DNA from: Climacium dendroides
Lineage: Eukaryota; Streptophyta; Bryopsida; Hypnales; Climaciaceae
DNA length: 64,000 nucleotides
Direction of reading: 5' to 3'
NCBI GenBank assembly: GCA_950106755.1
Contig: OX467091.1
Location: 12,169,538 to 12,233,537 of the forward strand
Shown: positions 35,593 through 48,765 of the stretch, piece after piece
Numbering within the stretch: position 1 is the first letter of the stretch
Layout of the letters: each line of letters starts with the position of its first letter
Made by a program: the position numbers and the translations under genes
Notes under the pieces: model-generated
Told to the model about the DNA's origin: nothing
Database searches by the model: none
The model's input: the letters and a program-made list of their open reading frames with translations, nothing else

Positions 35593-37800
35593 ATTAATTT
35601 ATATATTTTTGATGAGTGAACAAATACTAGTTGTTTATTAGTGAAGTTTTCAACACAATTTTTTATTTATTTTCCAAAAATTTTACTATTTGTTTCTTAA
35701 ACTATTTATAAAAAACTGATTTTGACATCAATTAAGTAATCTAAACCAGAGATCATGTCATATTCAAGCATTTAATGTTGGAGCTAGCAACATCAAAATC
35801 ACAAATTAATGCATGTTAAATTTTGTATTTGACCTTGAAAATGACTTTGGGCATCTAGGTACGTAGTGAAGTGTTTAAAATTACCTTCCATCTTTTCATG
35901 ATTCCCTCCAAGGATTAGAAGACAAATTGAGTAGGGTTGAAGAACATTATCTACAACCACCAAATAGATGGGGTACATGAAAGCAATGTCATATCCATTG
36001 CATTTTTGGGTTGTTTCAAGCAGTACTTGTTTTCAAAATACCTATTTTGAACAAGTACTCTATTTTTTTCTTTTTACTTATTAGTAGATTCAAAATTAGA
36101 ATCACTTAGTTAAATTGTTGGAATATATCCTCCATAAAATTTGATGTGCATAATTATAAGATCTATGTAGTTGATTTTCAAAAACAACGAATTTTCTATC
36201 CATCTTGGATGTGAAGTTTCATACTTCAAACTTTTTGATCATTGACAAAAATTGTAGCACAAAACTTGAGAGGAATAAATTTCGTGTTGAAGAAATAAGA
36301 ACATGCAAATATATGAAGAACAATTTGACAATAAATACTTCATATTCATTCTTGAAACTTTGCATGAGGGTAAGGATAAAATAACTTACAAGAAATATTC
36401 CGTACTAAATTGTGAAGGGCATCACCAATCCAACACAATAAACTACCAAAAAATTAGTTTGTGTTATTATTTTTAGATTGGGGTAGAGTTAGGACTTTAA
36501 AGTGTTATCATTGGATATGAAATTTGAAACTACATATAACAAAAAAAAGAAGATATGAATTTGGAATATGGATTTGAAAATTTGTTATGCAATTTGCATG
36601 ATTTTTTTTCTTTAGCCTTACTTGTCATGGCACATTAAATTTTTTGCTTTGAGCTTGCTTCTAATGGATTCTATTTTGATTGCCCAAAGTCCAAATTAGG
36701 ATTCCTTTTCCTTTTCTTTCTTGTATTTGATTTTAATGCTCTTCCAATAATAGTGCTTTGATGAAGCTTTGTGCCAATCAAAAATAGTAATACAATTGTT
36801 GAATGATTCCAATGAACTGCATTGTTTTGATGGCTTTGAAATCATTTTAGAAAATTAATTAGAAACTTTTGATCCCAAAGATTAAAATGGTATTGGTCAA
36901 AAATGTTTGGGATGTAATCTAAACCCTACATGTTGATACATTTTCAAACTGAAATTGTCATATTCTACTCTAAACCTTATCTCTAAACTTCAAACTAACA
37001 TACTCTTGTTTTCTAGTCTAAACCTTATTTCTAAACTTCAAATTGTCATATTCTAGATTTCCAATTTAAACCTTATTTCTAAATTTTGATCACTCATTTA
37101 CCCATGCCATAAAATGCATGAGAGGACATTTGGGATGATTTTAGAGAGACCTCAGGGATAACTTTTTTTTTTTCATTCAAATTGATTTAAAGAGTTGTTT
37201 GAATCCAATTTCAATGAAAGATGTTCAATATCCTCTCCTTGTGATCATTTTTACTTTCCTACACAAGAAAATGGCATTTTCATGGATCTCCATGTAATGG
37301 CAAATTTTCACACTTTGTGCTGTATTCTCTAATTTTGAATTTAAGCCATACAAAATATTTTTTTCTAGATTTGAATTTAAGCTATAAAAATGATGTTTTT
37401 TGAATTTGAGACCAACTTAAGGAAACAAAGCTTATCAATTCTAATTTCTATTGGAATATAGAATATTTTGGAAAATTCCTAAATTTGTGCACTTCATTGT
37501 ATTTGAACTTGAGGGCTAAATGAATGCAAAAAAAAATTGGTATCCTTTCGGAACGGAAGGGTTCAATCGGATACAGATGTGTCTGAAAATGATATCCCAT
37601 CGCCGAGAAGGTTCACAGAACCTGCAGCCCAGCTGCATCCAAATTTCGACACATTCCCTTTGAGGGCCTGAAGTCGGAATGCCTGGGCCCAGCCACTGTC
37701 GACAAGGCCAACCAGCACGCGGCCTTTCGGTGCAAACTTCAACGAGAATCCCCGACCCACACTGAATTGCCCTCGTTTCCATGCACTTTTTCAACAGTCT
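35593..37800. other. AT-rich intergenic DNA
   Basis: No gene. At 36950-37090 a phrase like CTAAACCTTATTTCTAAACTTCAAA recurs three times as a degenerate tandem repeat. Composition becomes GC-richer from about 37540 towards the PAL promoter; the frames there show no domain. Confidence 0.5.
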
Positions 37801-37917
37801 TCCCCAAGTAATTGAAACTGACCCGCGCTGTCAGAAAAAAATCACAACTTTAATAGCACAAGTCCCTCTACAGTTGCACACATGCCCAGTTGCCCAGTCA
37901 AGAGACCCAACAACGAA

Positions 37918-37966
37918 CACGTTTCTTCAATTGACCACGAGATGCCAATCCAGCTCGTCCACCTAC
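37918..37966 (+). promoter_or_regulatory. ACGT core and AC-like MYB site upstream of PAL
   Basis: CACGTT at 37918-37923 is an ACGT-core element, and ACCTAC at 37961-37966 resembles the AC elements recognised by R2R3-MYB factors in phenylpropanoid promoters. They lie about 140 and 97 bp upstream of the putative TATA box, a reasonable spacing. Short motifs, so low confidence. Confidence 0.35.
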
Positions 37967-38062
37967 AAATACTGACCTTCGTGATCCCAGTTCCTCATTT
38001 CAGACCTCTCTCAATTGATAGCAGTGCAGCAACTTCAATTCGAGCCTGCAGTCCATATACAG

Positions 38063-38069
38063 TATATAT
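38063..38069 (+). promoter_or_regulatory. candidate TATA box of PAL
   Basis: TATATAT about 236 bp before the ATG, predicting a start near 38095 and a leader of roughly 210 nt with no intron needed. Confidence 0.5.
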
Positions 38070-38304
38070 GCAAGGTTCCACACTTGCTCAGAATACAAAA
38101 GGTGCAAGTTCCACAATCAGCTGTGCGATCGATAATATACACCAATTCCATTCGTCCAAGTCGAATTCTTAGACTTAACTTCGTTGAAAATTGCAGGGAG
38201 GTTCGATCACAGTGGACGCCTGAAGGAGTACTTGAACTAGGAACTGGCTTGCAATTATTTGAGTGAAGCGCTCAATTCAGGGGGCAAATACAATATTCGA
38301 CTTC

Positions 38305-40470
38305 ATGGCGTCGTCCCAGAGCTACATGAATGCGGGATGCGAGCCCGCCTTGAAGAAACCGACGACATGCCCCAGCTTCTGCAACGAGGCTTCCGAAGCC
38401 GAGGTTTCCCGAGCCGACCCGCTGAACTGGGCCAAGACGGCCGCCAAGTTGCAAGGGAATCATCTGGACGAGATCAAGCAGATGGTGGCCACGTACTTCG
38501 ACTCCACCGAAGTGGCGATTGAGGGCGTCCATCTCACGGTGGGACAGGTCACGGCCATCGCACGCCGGCCCGACGTGGCGGTGGTGCTGGACGCGGCCAA
38601 CGCCAAGGCCAGAGTGGACGAGTCCTCCAACTGGGTGCTCACGAAGATCATGAACGGCGGGGACATCTACGGAGTGACCACGGGATTCGGCGCCACGTCG
38701 CACCGCCGCACGCAGCAAGGCGTGGAGCTGCAGCGCGAGCTCATCCGCTTCCTGAACGCCGGCGTGGTGGTGAAGGGGCACTCGCTGCCCGCGGAGACCA
38801 CGCGCGCGGCCATGCTGGTGCGCACCAACACCTTGATGCAGGGCTACTCCGGGATCCGTTGGGAGATTTTGGAGGCCATGGAGAAGCTGCTGAACGCGCA
38901 CGTCACGCCCAAGCTGCCGTTGCGTGGGACGGTCACCGCCTCCGGGGATTTGGTGCCCTTGTCCTACATTGCGGGGCTGCTCACGGGCCGACCCAACTCG
39001 CGAGCTTGCGCTCCAGATGGCCGGGAGGTTTCGGCGCTGGAGGGGCTGCGGATGGCGGGCGTGGAGAAGCCGTTCGAGCTGCAGCCCAAAGAGGGCCTGG
39101 CGCTCGTGAACGGGACCGCCGTGGGGTCGGCGTTGGCCTCCACGGTGTGCTTCGACGCCAACGTGTTGGCGTTGCTTGCGGAAGTGTTGTCCGCCTTGTT
39201 CTGTGAAGTGATGCAAGGGAAGCCGGAATTCGCCGACCCCTTGACGCACAAGCTGAAGCATCACCCGGGCCAGATGGAAGCTGCAGCGGTGATGGAGTGG
39301 CTCTTGGACGGCAGCGACTTCATGAAAGCCGCGGCCAAGCTCAACGAGACCGATCCCTTGAAGAAGCCGAAGCAGGATCGGTACGCGCTGCGCACTTCCC
39401 CTCAATGGTTGGGTCCCCAAATCGAGGTGATCCGCACCGCCACGCACGCCATCGAGCGCGAGATCAACTCCGTGAACGACAACCCCATCATCGACGCCGC
39501 GCGCGGGATCGCGCTGCACGGGGGCAACTTCCAGGGCACACCCATCGGCGTGTCCATGGACAACATGCGCCTGGCGCTGGCGGCCATCGGCAAGCTCATG
39601 TTTGCGCAGTTCTCGGAGCTGGTGAACGACTACTACAACAACGGCCTGCCGTCCAACTTGAGCGGGGGACCCAACCCCAGCCTGGACTACGGCATGAAGG
39701 GCGCCGAGATCGCCATGGCGTCGTACCTGTCCGAGATCAACTACCTGGCCAACCCCGTCACCACGCACGTCCAGAGCGCGGAGCAGCACAACCAGGACGT
39801 GAACTCGCTCGGCTTGGTGTCCGCGCGCAAGACGGAGGAGGCCGTGGAGATTCTCAAGCTCATGAGCTCCACCTTCCTGGTGGGGCTGTGCCAAGCCATC
39901 GACCTCCGCCATGTGGAGGAGACCATGCAGTCCGCCGTGAAGCAGGTGGTGTTGCAGGCGGCCAAGAAGACGCTGTTCATGGGCCAGGACGGCGCCCTCC
40001 TGCCGTCGCGCTTCTGCGAGAAGGACCTGCTGCTGGTGGTGGAGCGGCAGCCGGTGTTCTCGTACATCGACGACGCGTCGTCCGACACGTACCCGTTGAT
40101 GGAGAAGCTGCGAGGCGTGCTGGTGAGCCACGCCCTCAAGGACGCCTCCCGCTCCGTGTTCGAGCAGATCCCGGTGTTCGAGGCCCAAGTGCAAGAGCGG
40201 CTGCGCGTGGTGGTGCCGTTGGTGCGGGAAGCTTATGACAGCAAGGGCCTTTCGGCGGTGCCCAACCGGATCGAGTCTTGCAGGACGTACCCGCTGTACC
40301 AATTCGTGAGGTCGGAGCTCGGGACGCAATTGCTTTCGGGCTTGCGAAGTGTGTCTCCCGGGACTGAAATTCAGAAAGTGTTCGAGGCGATGTCGGAGGG
40401 GAAGCTGATTCGACCTCTGTTGCAGTGCGTGCAAGGCTGGACTGGCGCTCCTGGCCCATTCCCCTTGTAA
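38305..40470 (+). CDS. PAL: phenylalanine ammonia-lyase
   Basis: Removes ammonia from L-phenylalanine to give trans-cinnamate, the entry to phenylpropanoid metabolism, as a cytosolic homotetramer. The gene is a single 721-codon exon. The Ala212-Ser213-Gly214 triad ([11 protein letters not shown]), which cyclises to the MIO electrophile, is intact. The inner lid Tyr122 is in the [15 protein letters not shown] block. Phe149-Leu150 (RFLNAG) is the pair typical of Phe over Tyr preference. The conserved GTITASGD-like core, NDNP and the [14 protein letters not shown] block are present, as is the plant C-terminal domain, so length is normal. The start at 38305 is the first ATG in frame; the frame is open upstream but only with non-ATG codons. 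Coding DNA is strongly GC-rich. It lies between two CHS genes: divergent from CHS-A (8 kb apart) and convergent with CHS-B. Confidence 0.97.
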   Translation: MASSQSYMNAGCEPALKKPTTCPSFCNEASEAEVSRADPLNWAKTAAKLQGNHLDEIKQMVATYFDSTEVAIEGVHLTVGQVTAIARRPDVAVVLDAANAKARVDESSNWVLTKIMNGGDIYGVTTGFGATSHRRTQQGVELQRELIRFLNAGVVVKGHSLPAETTRAAMLVRTNTLMQGYSGIRWEILEAMEKLLNAHVTPKLPLRGTVTASGDLVPLSYIAGLLTGRPNSRACAPDGREVSALEGLRMAGVEKPFELQPKEGLALVNGTAVGSALASTVCFDANVLALLAEVLSALFCEVMQGKPEFADPLTHKLKHHPGQMEAAAVMEWLLDGSDFMKAAAKLNETDPLKKPKQDRYALRTSPQWLGPQIEVIRTATHAIEREINSVNDNPIIDAARGIALHGGNFQGTPIGVSMDNMRLALAAIGKLMFAQFSELVNDYYNNGLPSNLSGGPNPSLDYGMKGAEIAMASYLSEINYLANPVTTHVQSAEQHNQDVNSLGLVSARKTEEAVEILKLMSSTFLVGLCQAIDLRHVEETMQSAVKQVVLQAAKKTLFMGQDGALLPSRFCEKDLLLVVERQPVFSYIDDASSDTYPLMEKLRGVLVSHALKDASRSVFEQIPVFEAQVQERLRVVVPLVREAYDSKGLSAVPNRIESCRTYPLYQFVRSELGTQLLSGLRSVSPGTEIQKVFEAMSEGKLIRPLLQCVQGWTGAPGPFPL

Positions 40471-43400
40471 TTTCCTGTAGCTCATACAGTACCAGGGATG
40501 CTTTCGTTCCGTTAGCCAGTGTACATTCACACATAAGTAGAGATTTAGATATCACTGCTACGTACAGTAGTCGGAGTAGTCATCGGCACACAATTTTCGA
40601 GTCACAGGTTGTGACTCTCGTGTACATTTGATGAGCACTGGGTTCCACATTGGGCCGTGCTTGAGCCATTTTATAACATTCTTTGGACGCCGTGCAATGG
40701 GCGTCGACATTTTCAATTCAGGAGTTTCTTCCAATGCCACCACGGTTGTTTCTAAAATTTGCATGCATTGTCGTCTCTTGATTGAGTTTGTTCTGAGGGG
40801 TTGGTATTTAGGCCAGTTTCGTCGTACTAACATTATGTTCCTGACTGTAACCCGGGAAAAGTTGCATCTTCGAATGGTCCGACAGAAGTGAGAAGTACGC
40901 GAGGGGGAAATTGAAGGAGTTTTCTGATCTGATGGCCTGGAAATGGAAATGACTCGACATCCATCTACTGTGCAGCTCACATGCTCGCATTTTCTTTCCC
41001 AATTCGGAATCTCGACCCATATTGATGATTAGACTTGATATCGATTGGATTTTCGTTACCTAATGCACAATTGAGCAGGCGTGGTTGACGTTTATTTTTA
41101 TGACTTCGTGTTAGTATTTAGCTTCAGTCAAACAAACAAGGAATTATCCAGCACAGTGCGACAATGGGTAATGTTCAAATAGAAATGTTTCAACGCTTGA
41201 ACATGCCGCCGATCAATTGAGTTCGGGGTCAGTTCTCATTCTCATCTTCGATACCGCCTCCGTGTTCGGTGCTTATCATTGCTATCCTCATATAAATTCC
41301 GTTCAATATCATCTATTCTTCCAAGCTAATGTAAAGTGAGCACAAGCTTTGGACTGTATGGGCTTAATTTTTTCTCCTGGATGGCCAGCACTCGTTTCAT
41401 CAACGTAAGCGCCTGCACAAACCTACTGATGACGTGCATGATGGACGTTGTGCAGTTGCATGCTTCCCCTACACAAGAATTATTTAGTGCACATGAGTGC
41501 ATCTAATTTCTACACATGATGGTTTCCAGGAGTGGGTTATACCGAGATGAGGCCTGATACCTGAGAACTTAAGCAGCGAAGGAAGCTACATTCAGCAGAG
41601 TAGAAACAACTGAAGAGCCTGGGACAACTTCAGTACGATTAATTCTCCAATAGATTACATATGATAGATACCTAAGCTTGATTAATAACCTTCATGTCAA
41701 TCCTGACGGTCATCTCTCTCATACCGGACGCACAACGTCAGAGGTTTCATTCTCAAATCAAACGCTCGAAACTGATTGACCAGACGACCCAGACAGTGCA
41801 TTTCCCGGTTTCTTTGCATAATTTGCTGTGCCTCTTCGTTGTCTTGCAAAGCCACGGAAATTGCAAAACGATGGAACTGGTCTTCCAGCACTCGATCACC
41901 AAATTCGTCATGGATGTCCACCTTGCTGCTATAAACTAGATTGCTCGGTTTTTCTTCTGAACCTCTGCAATCAAAATATTTTGCATGGTCGAAACATCAG
42001 TGTGGTGCTAAACGATATGCGCGTGACACTAGTTAGACAAAAACTTCCGAAGTAAGTCATAGATCTATCCATTCATCTGGTACTGTACAAGACCAGTTGG
42101 TTCAGAAAAAGAATTCTGAAAGTCATTCATATCTACTTCTTCTGCCACTGAAGCCCTCTGGCAGGACTGTAAAAAAGCTGAAAGGCAGTGGAAACCCTTG
42201 ACACCTCCTTTTGTCAAAACTCCGTCCATTCTTTTGAATTCGATTTTCTTGAAGGGGCATTACAATCGTTGGAAACCTGCAAGAGGAGAATCTCTTCTTT
42301 GAACAGGCTTCATGCATGAAGCACGTTCGAGTATGAATAGCTACGCCTTGCTCCGCCACAACTCGACGAATTTGTTGGGCAGTAACCTTTCTGCAAGCAC
42401 CAGACTACAGTTATTGAACCCCGAATGTCGTAACGCTTGAGCTCAGTCCAAACACTCTCAACCCTAAATTCAGGCAAGTTTTGAGAGTTTTTTTCGACTT
42501 GATTTTCACTCATCCTGTACACAGCAATATATAGCGGAGACCACTCTTTCTTTCTTTTCTCAAGGCAGAATGCCACCCACTCTTCACAATATGTGATAAA
42601 ATGTGTTTGGATTCCACGACTGCCAAGTGTCCAGGATAGACAGTTGCACGTATCCTTGCACGTGCAACTGCAGCCTACTGTTATATTTGAATTAATCTGG
42701 TCCAGGCTCAGTATAATCTGAAAAGCCTTCAGACCAGGGAATGTGTCGAAAGTTGGTTGCATGTTCTGTGAACCTTCTCGGCAATGGGACGTTATTCTCA
42801 GCCAATTCCTCCAACTGCAGATTCAAAATTGCTGTGTTTTTTTGAATAAAAGGTGAGAAAAATTCATATCAAATATCAAATATGTTTTAAAAATATGAAT
42901 ATTTCTCCGTGGGTGTATATGTCATGGATTGAAACATTGAAACAGTGCAATTTTCTTTCTATAGTGCCATTTAAAAATTAAGAAAATCAACCATTTGTGG
43001 TAATAGGCCCAAAGTTCACAAATACACAAATTAAATATACAAATTTAGGAATTTTTCAACTAACTATGAAACAACTTACAATTTAGATACAATATCCATT
43101 TTTCTCTCTAGAAAATTTTACTAAAAATTATTTCAAGAGATCTAATACTCCCCAAATTGAAATGAATATTTAAATGGTTGTTCTATGCACCTTGTACTTT
43201 AATAGGACAAATTAAGTGGATAGCCTACCCACTTTCCGCTTTGCCATTTAAAGTACCAATAGTGGCTTGACCATTCAAATTGTTAAAGAAAACAAGTGGA
43301 ATTCAAATTTTGGCCTTATTTTATTAGTTTCAAAGAGCCTCACAAGACTGTTGGCATTGGGTAATTGGACTCATTCCCTTGGGCATCTTCACATGTAGTT

Positions 43401-44939
43401 TGTAGGATCAACCTTTTTTAGGTGGCAAAAAATTAGTTGATGGAAAAATCCACCTAAATTTGCAATAAAACCTCATATTGTAATCAAGTAAAATTTCATT
43501 CATTCAATTATCTTTTATTCTATTCAATGTTTTTCATCTACTTCATTGCTTTTCACCTAGGTTCAAATACAAAAACATTATATGAATTATTGGTTCCCAC
43601 TCTAACTATGATCCCAATTCCAAAATCGTAGCAAAGAACCTTGTTTGAAATGTATGTATGTCACTATCTATGAATAATATTGTGAGAGTACAATTGATGT
43701 TGTGCTTCCACCAAAAGGTATTTCCAAGGGATATCTCATAAGATCTCTATCTTCTAATCTTATTGATGGAAATTAACACTTCATATATGGCAATCAATCT
43801 TGGCAATGAAAAATTTCCCCCCAAAAAAATTGAAGAATACGTGAGGCCAATAGTTGCAACCATTAATTTGCTGCTAATACTGGATGTTGAAATGTTTAGT
43901 GTTGACTTAAATGCTAGTGATTTCACCCTTAAAGCACATGCAAGCCCCTTTGACTTGGTTTTGAGAGACTCATTAACAAATAGTGTTTTAGTTGCCTATC
44001 TTTGTTGTGTTTGAGGCATTCTTAGCAAGACTTGAGTGAGTTGTAGTTTCCAACACAAATGAGAATAGACAAGCCATTATTCTTGTCCAACGTTGGGGAA
44101 ACTAGGCCAATCCACAAATTTGTACGCAAACCACTTTCAAGTCCAGTTGGTGAAGCATGACAACATGTATTACTATAGTGTGAGTAGGTTTGTGGATTCC
44201 AACCAACCTACACTCACATACAATCATGTATGAGAATTTTCTCCATTTTAAATTTCATTTTTTCTAATGAAATGCAAAGTCAATACTTCATTGATGCAGC
44301 TGAAATAAAATGTGGTCTAATTTTACGTTCATGCACCTAAAGGACCGCCCAAGAAGCCCACTGACATTGGTTGAGACCATTGATCTTTTGTAAGCAGTTT
44401 TGAGGAGGTTCACATGGTGGAGGCTTTCTTTTGTCCATTTTTTTTTCCCAACTCACGCAACGATCTTCACTGACTCCGGTGATAACTGATAAGAATATTT
44501 GGGCCCAACTGAACTCTGAATATCATCAATCGAATTCAGCTCTTGTGACTGCACCAAAGAATCGACTGTTGGAATTATAATCGACACAACTGTGACGTGC
44601 TGGGAGAAAATTCAAAGGAGCTAGCATTCCAGAAACTCATTGAATGAATTGCCTCTTAATGATGACCTCTTTGTAATGAAATTGCAGAATTTCCTGCACA
44701 ATTCTCACACCGTTTTTCAATATAGATCACTTGTCACTGAGCAACCAAACTGCGTCATGAATACTTAGTTATGGAGACCCAAGCAGGGTGCACACATTCC
44801 ATGCGAAACATCTTATGATTTGATGTGATGTGAAGTTCCTAGATCATTCCCTCGACATGCATTCTATTGCGGGATGTAAAGTAGCGCCGGAGCATGATCT
44901 TACCTACTTCTGACTTGAGATCGAGCGACCAATTTCAGA
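40471..44939. other. PAL 3' flank and intergenic DNA
   Basis: About 40471-41100 is likely 3' untranslated and flanking sequence of PAL. From 41.1 to 42.8 kb composition stays moderate and two minus-strand frames (see next entry) are unassigned. After 42.8 kb the DNA is AT-rich again, with no gene to the second duplication block. Confidence 0.45.
41697..42762 (-). other. possible unassigned coding fragments
   Basis: Two minus-strand frames, 42310-42762 (150 codons, Cys-rich middle, then a stretch rich in Glu, Lys and aromatic residues) and 41697-41921 (74 codons, amphipathic), have protein-like composition in a GC-moderate island. I recognise no domain, and I could not join them with convincing splice sites. 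They may be an orphan gene, a decayed gene, or chance. Confidence 0.18.
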
Positions 44940-45550
44940 CGGTGATCGATACAACCCCCACAGACCGACACTCAAATACCTCCACAATCGTTTCTGGGAT
45001 GCAAGCCATCCAGCAATTCCAATACTTGAAACACGCACATCACTCGTACACAAGCTCTGGAAGCCTGAAATTCATTTCGATGTTCAGTAGAAACGAAAAT
45101 ACGAACTGATCAATATTGACTGCAATCAAGTGTGAATACCGTTGCTTGGGATTCCGCTCTTGTGATCGCCCTCAACAACGACTGGATTATAGTGCCATGA
45201 TTCAACTGCAAAGCAATGACCAGCGTTTAGACAATGCAATTGATGTGAGATTGTGAGGTGGGGGTGCAAGTGGTCACTGGCATTCCGGAAACTCTTTGAA
45301 TGATTTGTTTGTTTCAATTCCTCGTGCTGGCTGCGGATTTCAATTGGAAATCACAATGCCCAGCTGAACAGCAGTTAATCAATGGGGTTGCAACCAATGC
45401 AACACATGAATGGACCTAGATAGCTAACTATGAAGAGTATCAAATGATCCGATTTGAACCTTTCTACACTTATCACGAGTACACTGATATACATGATCCG
45501 CACCAAAAATGAATTCACTCAAAATGCTAGCCCGTCGATCGGGACCTCGC

Positions 45551-47004
45551 TCATTGATTGGCAGCGGCCCGGAGCACCAGCACCTCCAGCGTCAGTCCCG
45601 GTCCGAAGCCGATGAAGAAGCCGAAGTCGCTGCCCTCCCCGAGCGTGGAAGAACCCATCTCCAACGATCTCTGCCGAATCTGGTCCAACACGAACAACAC
45701 CGACGAGCTCGACATGTTGCCGTACTCCAGCAGCACGTCGCGGCTGCCCTGCATCTTGTCCTTGGACAGCTGCAGCTTGGCCTCCACCTGGTCCAGAATA
45801 GCGGGGCCTCCGGGGTGCACGGCCCAGAACATCTCGTTCCACGCAGGGGAGCCCACGCACTTGCGCGCCTCCGTGAGAAACTTCTCGATGTTCTTGGAGA
45901 TCAGCCCGGGCACGTCCTTCATCAAATGGAAGATGAGCCCTGCTTCCGTGAGATGGCCGTCGATGGCGCCGTCACTTTCGGGCAAGATGGTCTCCCCCGC
46001 CCAGTGGACCTCGAACAAAGCCTTCTCCACTTGCGGCTTGGGGTCCGACCCGACCACGTACACGCCCGCGCCATCCCCGAAGAGCGCCGAGCCCACCAGC
46101 CCGTCCAAGTGATTCTCGCTCGGGGCACGGTACGTCACGGCCGTCACCTCGCTGCACACGGCCAGCACGCGCGCGTTCTTGTTGTTCTCGGCCAAGTCCT
46201 TGGCCACGCGCAACACCGAGGCGCCGCCGAAGCAGCCGGTTTGGTACATCATGACGCGCTTCACGGTGGGCTTCAGGCCCAGCAGCTTGGCCAGCGCGTG
46301 GTCGGCGCCGGGCATGTTCACGCCGCTGGTGGTGGCGAACACGATGTGCGTGATGTCGGACTTGCGGCCACCCCACTCCTTGATGGCCTTCAGCGCGGCC
46401 TCGGCCGCGAGCTTCGGCACCTGCACCACCACGATGTCGTGGCGCGCGTTCAGCGAGGGCTCCATGTACGTGCATATGCCTGGGTTGGCCTTCAGCACCT
46501 CCTCCGTCAAGAACAGGTGTCGCTTGCGGATGCCCGACTTGTCGCCTGTGGAATGGGATCACACACAAACCACGTCAATTTCACTGAAGGCACCACCCCA
46601 AGAGCATCTTACTTCGAATTCATCCAGCTCTGAAAATCAATTTGGAGAGACTTGCATCAGAATTCAAATTATTTTCCTCCAATCCGATCGCCCACATTGA
46701 ACTAGTCGATGGGATTCATCGGCAAGCAATTAGGTCAGGTGGGTCGGAATGAGTATTCCCACAACGGGGAAGGCAATATTTATTTAGATGCGGCTCTTGA
46801 TGGTCACTTACAGATGCGCTTGAACTTGGCCTTGAGCGCCTCCTTCTCGCTGCAGTTGGTGATGTTGAAGAAGAAATCCGGGTACTCCGATTGCAGAAAC
46901 TCCGTGGGAGGCACGGCAGTGCCGATGCCCAACACGCACGCGGGCCCGTCCGCACGAGGCTGTCCCCTGGGGAGCGCAGCGCTCACCGCAGTCTGGGAAG
47001 CCAT
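45551..47004 (-). CDS. CHS: chalcone synthase, copy B
   Basis: Second CHS with exon 1 at 46812-47004 and exon 2 at 45551-46545, the 266-bp intron again splitting Cys65. The 395-residue protein is identical to copy A, and because all other reading frames across exons and intron also agree, the DNA is virtually identical from about 45484 to 47030. The intact active site (Cys169, Phe220, His308, Asn341) indicates a working enzyme. It is convergent with PAL, whose stop lies about 5 kb to the left. Its promoter has the same G-box and TATA box, but the leader just downstream of the TATA box lacks 18 bp relative to copy A, so transcript start or output could differ between copies. Confidence 0.96.
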
Positions 47005-47258
47005 TGCGACGAGTTCGCTAAGTCGACGGACCGAAAGGTGGGAAGTGCGTGCGCTTCGCGTTCCAAGTCTGCCGTCTAAAAGTCGACTTCTCTGTGATTC
47101 AATAGATCCGATCCGAATGAGAGCTCAGTAACTCGCTTGGAATCGAATCCAGGGCCTCTGTCTGTGACTACAGTGTACTAGAGAATTCTTGGATTGTGAT
47201 GTCCAGTAAGTAAGTTGCTGGAGTGCTGGGGATTGATGTTTGCTGATGTTTCAGGCTC

Positions 47259-47264
47259 TTTATA
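47259..47264 (-). promoter_or_regulatory. TATA box of CHS-B
   Basis: TATAAA on the minus strand, 255 bp before the ATG; the distance is 18 bp shorter than in copy A because of the leader deletion. Confidence 0.7.
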
Positions 47265-47307
47265 GTGCGTGTGGAGAGCAACGCGGAGTGCAAGTAGTCT
47301 GCGGCGT

Positions 47308-47313
47308 CACGTG
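47308..47313 (-). promoter_or_regulatory. G-box of the CHS-B promoter
   Basis: CACGTG retained with the same 43-bp spacing to the TATA box as in copy A, although nearby promoter bases have diverged, which suggests it is under selection. Confidence 0.65.
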
Positions 47314-48765
47314 TTGCGTAGCAGCGTGGAATTAGTGCTGGGAAGTCTGGGTCACGAGTTCTGCGGGGAAAAGGGCAGGAAATGGCCCACCACGGGAGAA
47401 CGGGTAAACGAGGTTAGTCTGGTCAGCGGGCGGCCAATTCCTTATCACGGGGTAGAGCATTAGAATGTCAACTCCGTGGCTTTCCTCGTTGAATTTGGCT
47501 TTGTTGTGGTTGACATCCCATGTTTCCAATTTCTCGTCAGTTCTCGGTTTCTCTCTTCAAAGTGAGGCGTCTTTACCACCATTGTTTGTTTTCTTTTCTT
47601 TTGTATGCGATTGGACTGCCATTTGCACCCAAATAATGAGCCTTGCACCACGCCTCTTGCACCACGCGTTTGTGCCACACACAATATTGAAAGGGCAAAA
47701 ATATTGCCAAGAAAATTCAAATGAAAAGGAAAGACTTGGATGAAATCTCCAAATTGTGGTTGAAAACAAAATTATTGATATTTGATATGTGCTAATTTGA
47801 TATTTTCTATTCAATATATGGATGAATGTTGAAATATAGAGCACCAGTATAACATTTGATATCACCACTTTGACACTTTGTAAAAAATTCAAAAAAACAC
47901 TTGGCTTCTTTATTGGCTCTGTCCCATAGAAATGACATGTTTACCCAACCATTACAAGTCTCCAACTTCCTAAGGTAATGTTGAGCTATCTAATCCTTAC
48001 ACCTTCTATTTTTGTGAAATAGGTGTGTATTGAAGTGTCACCAATATGACCTCAAACTTTTGGCTTCGAATGGGTCTTAATTTACAAATGGCGCTTTAAG
48101 GCTATAAAGTAACAAGAGGTCATTTTCAAGGCTCTTTAACATACACCAATTGAACACTTTCAAGTTACTTCCAATCTTGACTTTGAATATTTGTAGAAAA
48201 TACAAAAATCTTCCAACATCCAACTTCCTTCTAAGAACCCCATTATCTCCAAGAAGATGGAGCATCACATTATGTTTATTCCACTAGAGTAGCTTCTAAC
48301 AGGGACAAGAGCCTTATTGTTTTATTGTCCTTATTTAATAACTTGTTCTATTGTTGAATTCCCTAAGATGGTGTCGTTGACTCCCTGATTTTGAATAAAT
48401 GTTAAGACCCAAGAGTGGTTGATGGATGACTTTCAAGATTTGGTTTACAATTTGGATCATTTTGGGCACAACATCATGGTTAAAGGTCTCATCCTTTCAT
48501 AGTTAGTGGATAAATTGTAACTTCATTGAGTTCACTATTTGGTTTATTCAAACAAACAATTGATATTATTTTTACTTACCTTGGTAGCGCCCCTTGTTTC
48601 TCTAATAAGAAGATACAAAAACATTAAAAAAATTCTTAAAACATAATAACTAGATTTAACCCCTAAAGTCCCATTGTCGCTGTACATGACAAAATGGATT
48701 TTGGGCAAGCTCCTATGATCTCAATTTTTATTGAAATTTTTTGAAAATTTCTTATAATTAAGGCC

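Larger units (their letters stand above)
44940..48765. repeat. segmental duplication, copy B (contains CHS-B)
   Basis: Direct-orientation counterpart of 28255-32195. It lacks the CACTA MITE of copy A and has an 18-bp net deletion in the CHS leader. Homology ends near 48765, about 110 bp into the TTAA-flanked repeat, where AAGGCCTTATTCG begins an unrelated sequence. Confidence 0.88.

Noticed and set aside
38263..38304. 14-codon N-terminal extension of PAL
   Set aside because: It would begin at GTG; the first in-frame ATG is 38305, which gives a normal PAL N-terminus.
38272..40530. 752-codon open frame antisense to PAL
   Set aside because: It mirrors PAL codon by codon and exists because the GC-rich third positions of PAL leave few antisense stops. 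Its Arg/His/Gln-rich, low-complexity composition is typical of such shadows.
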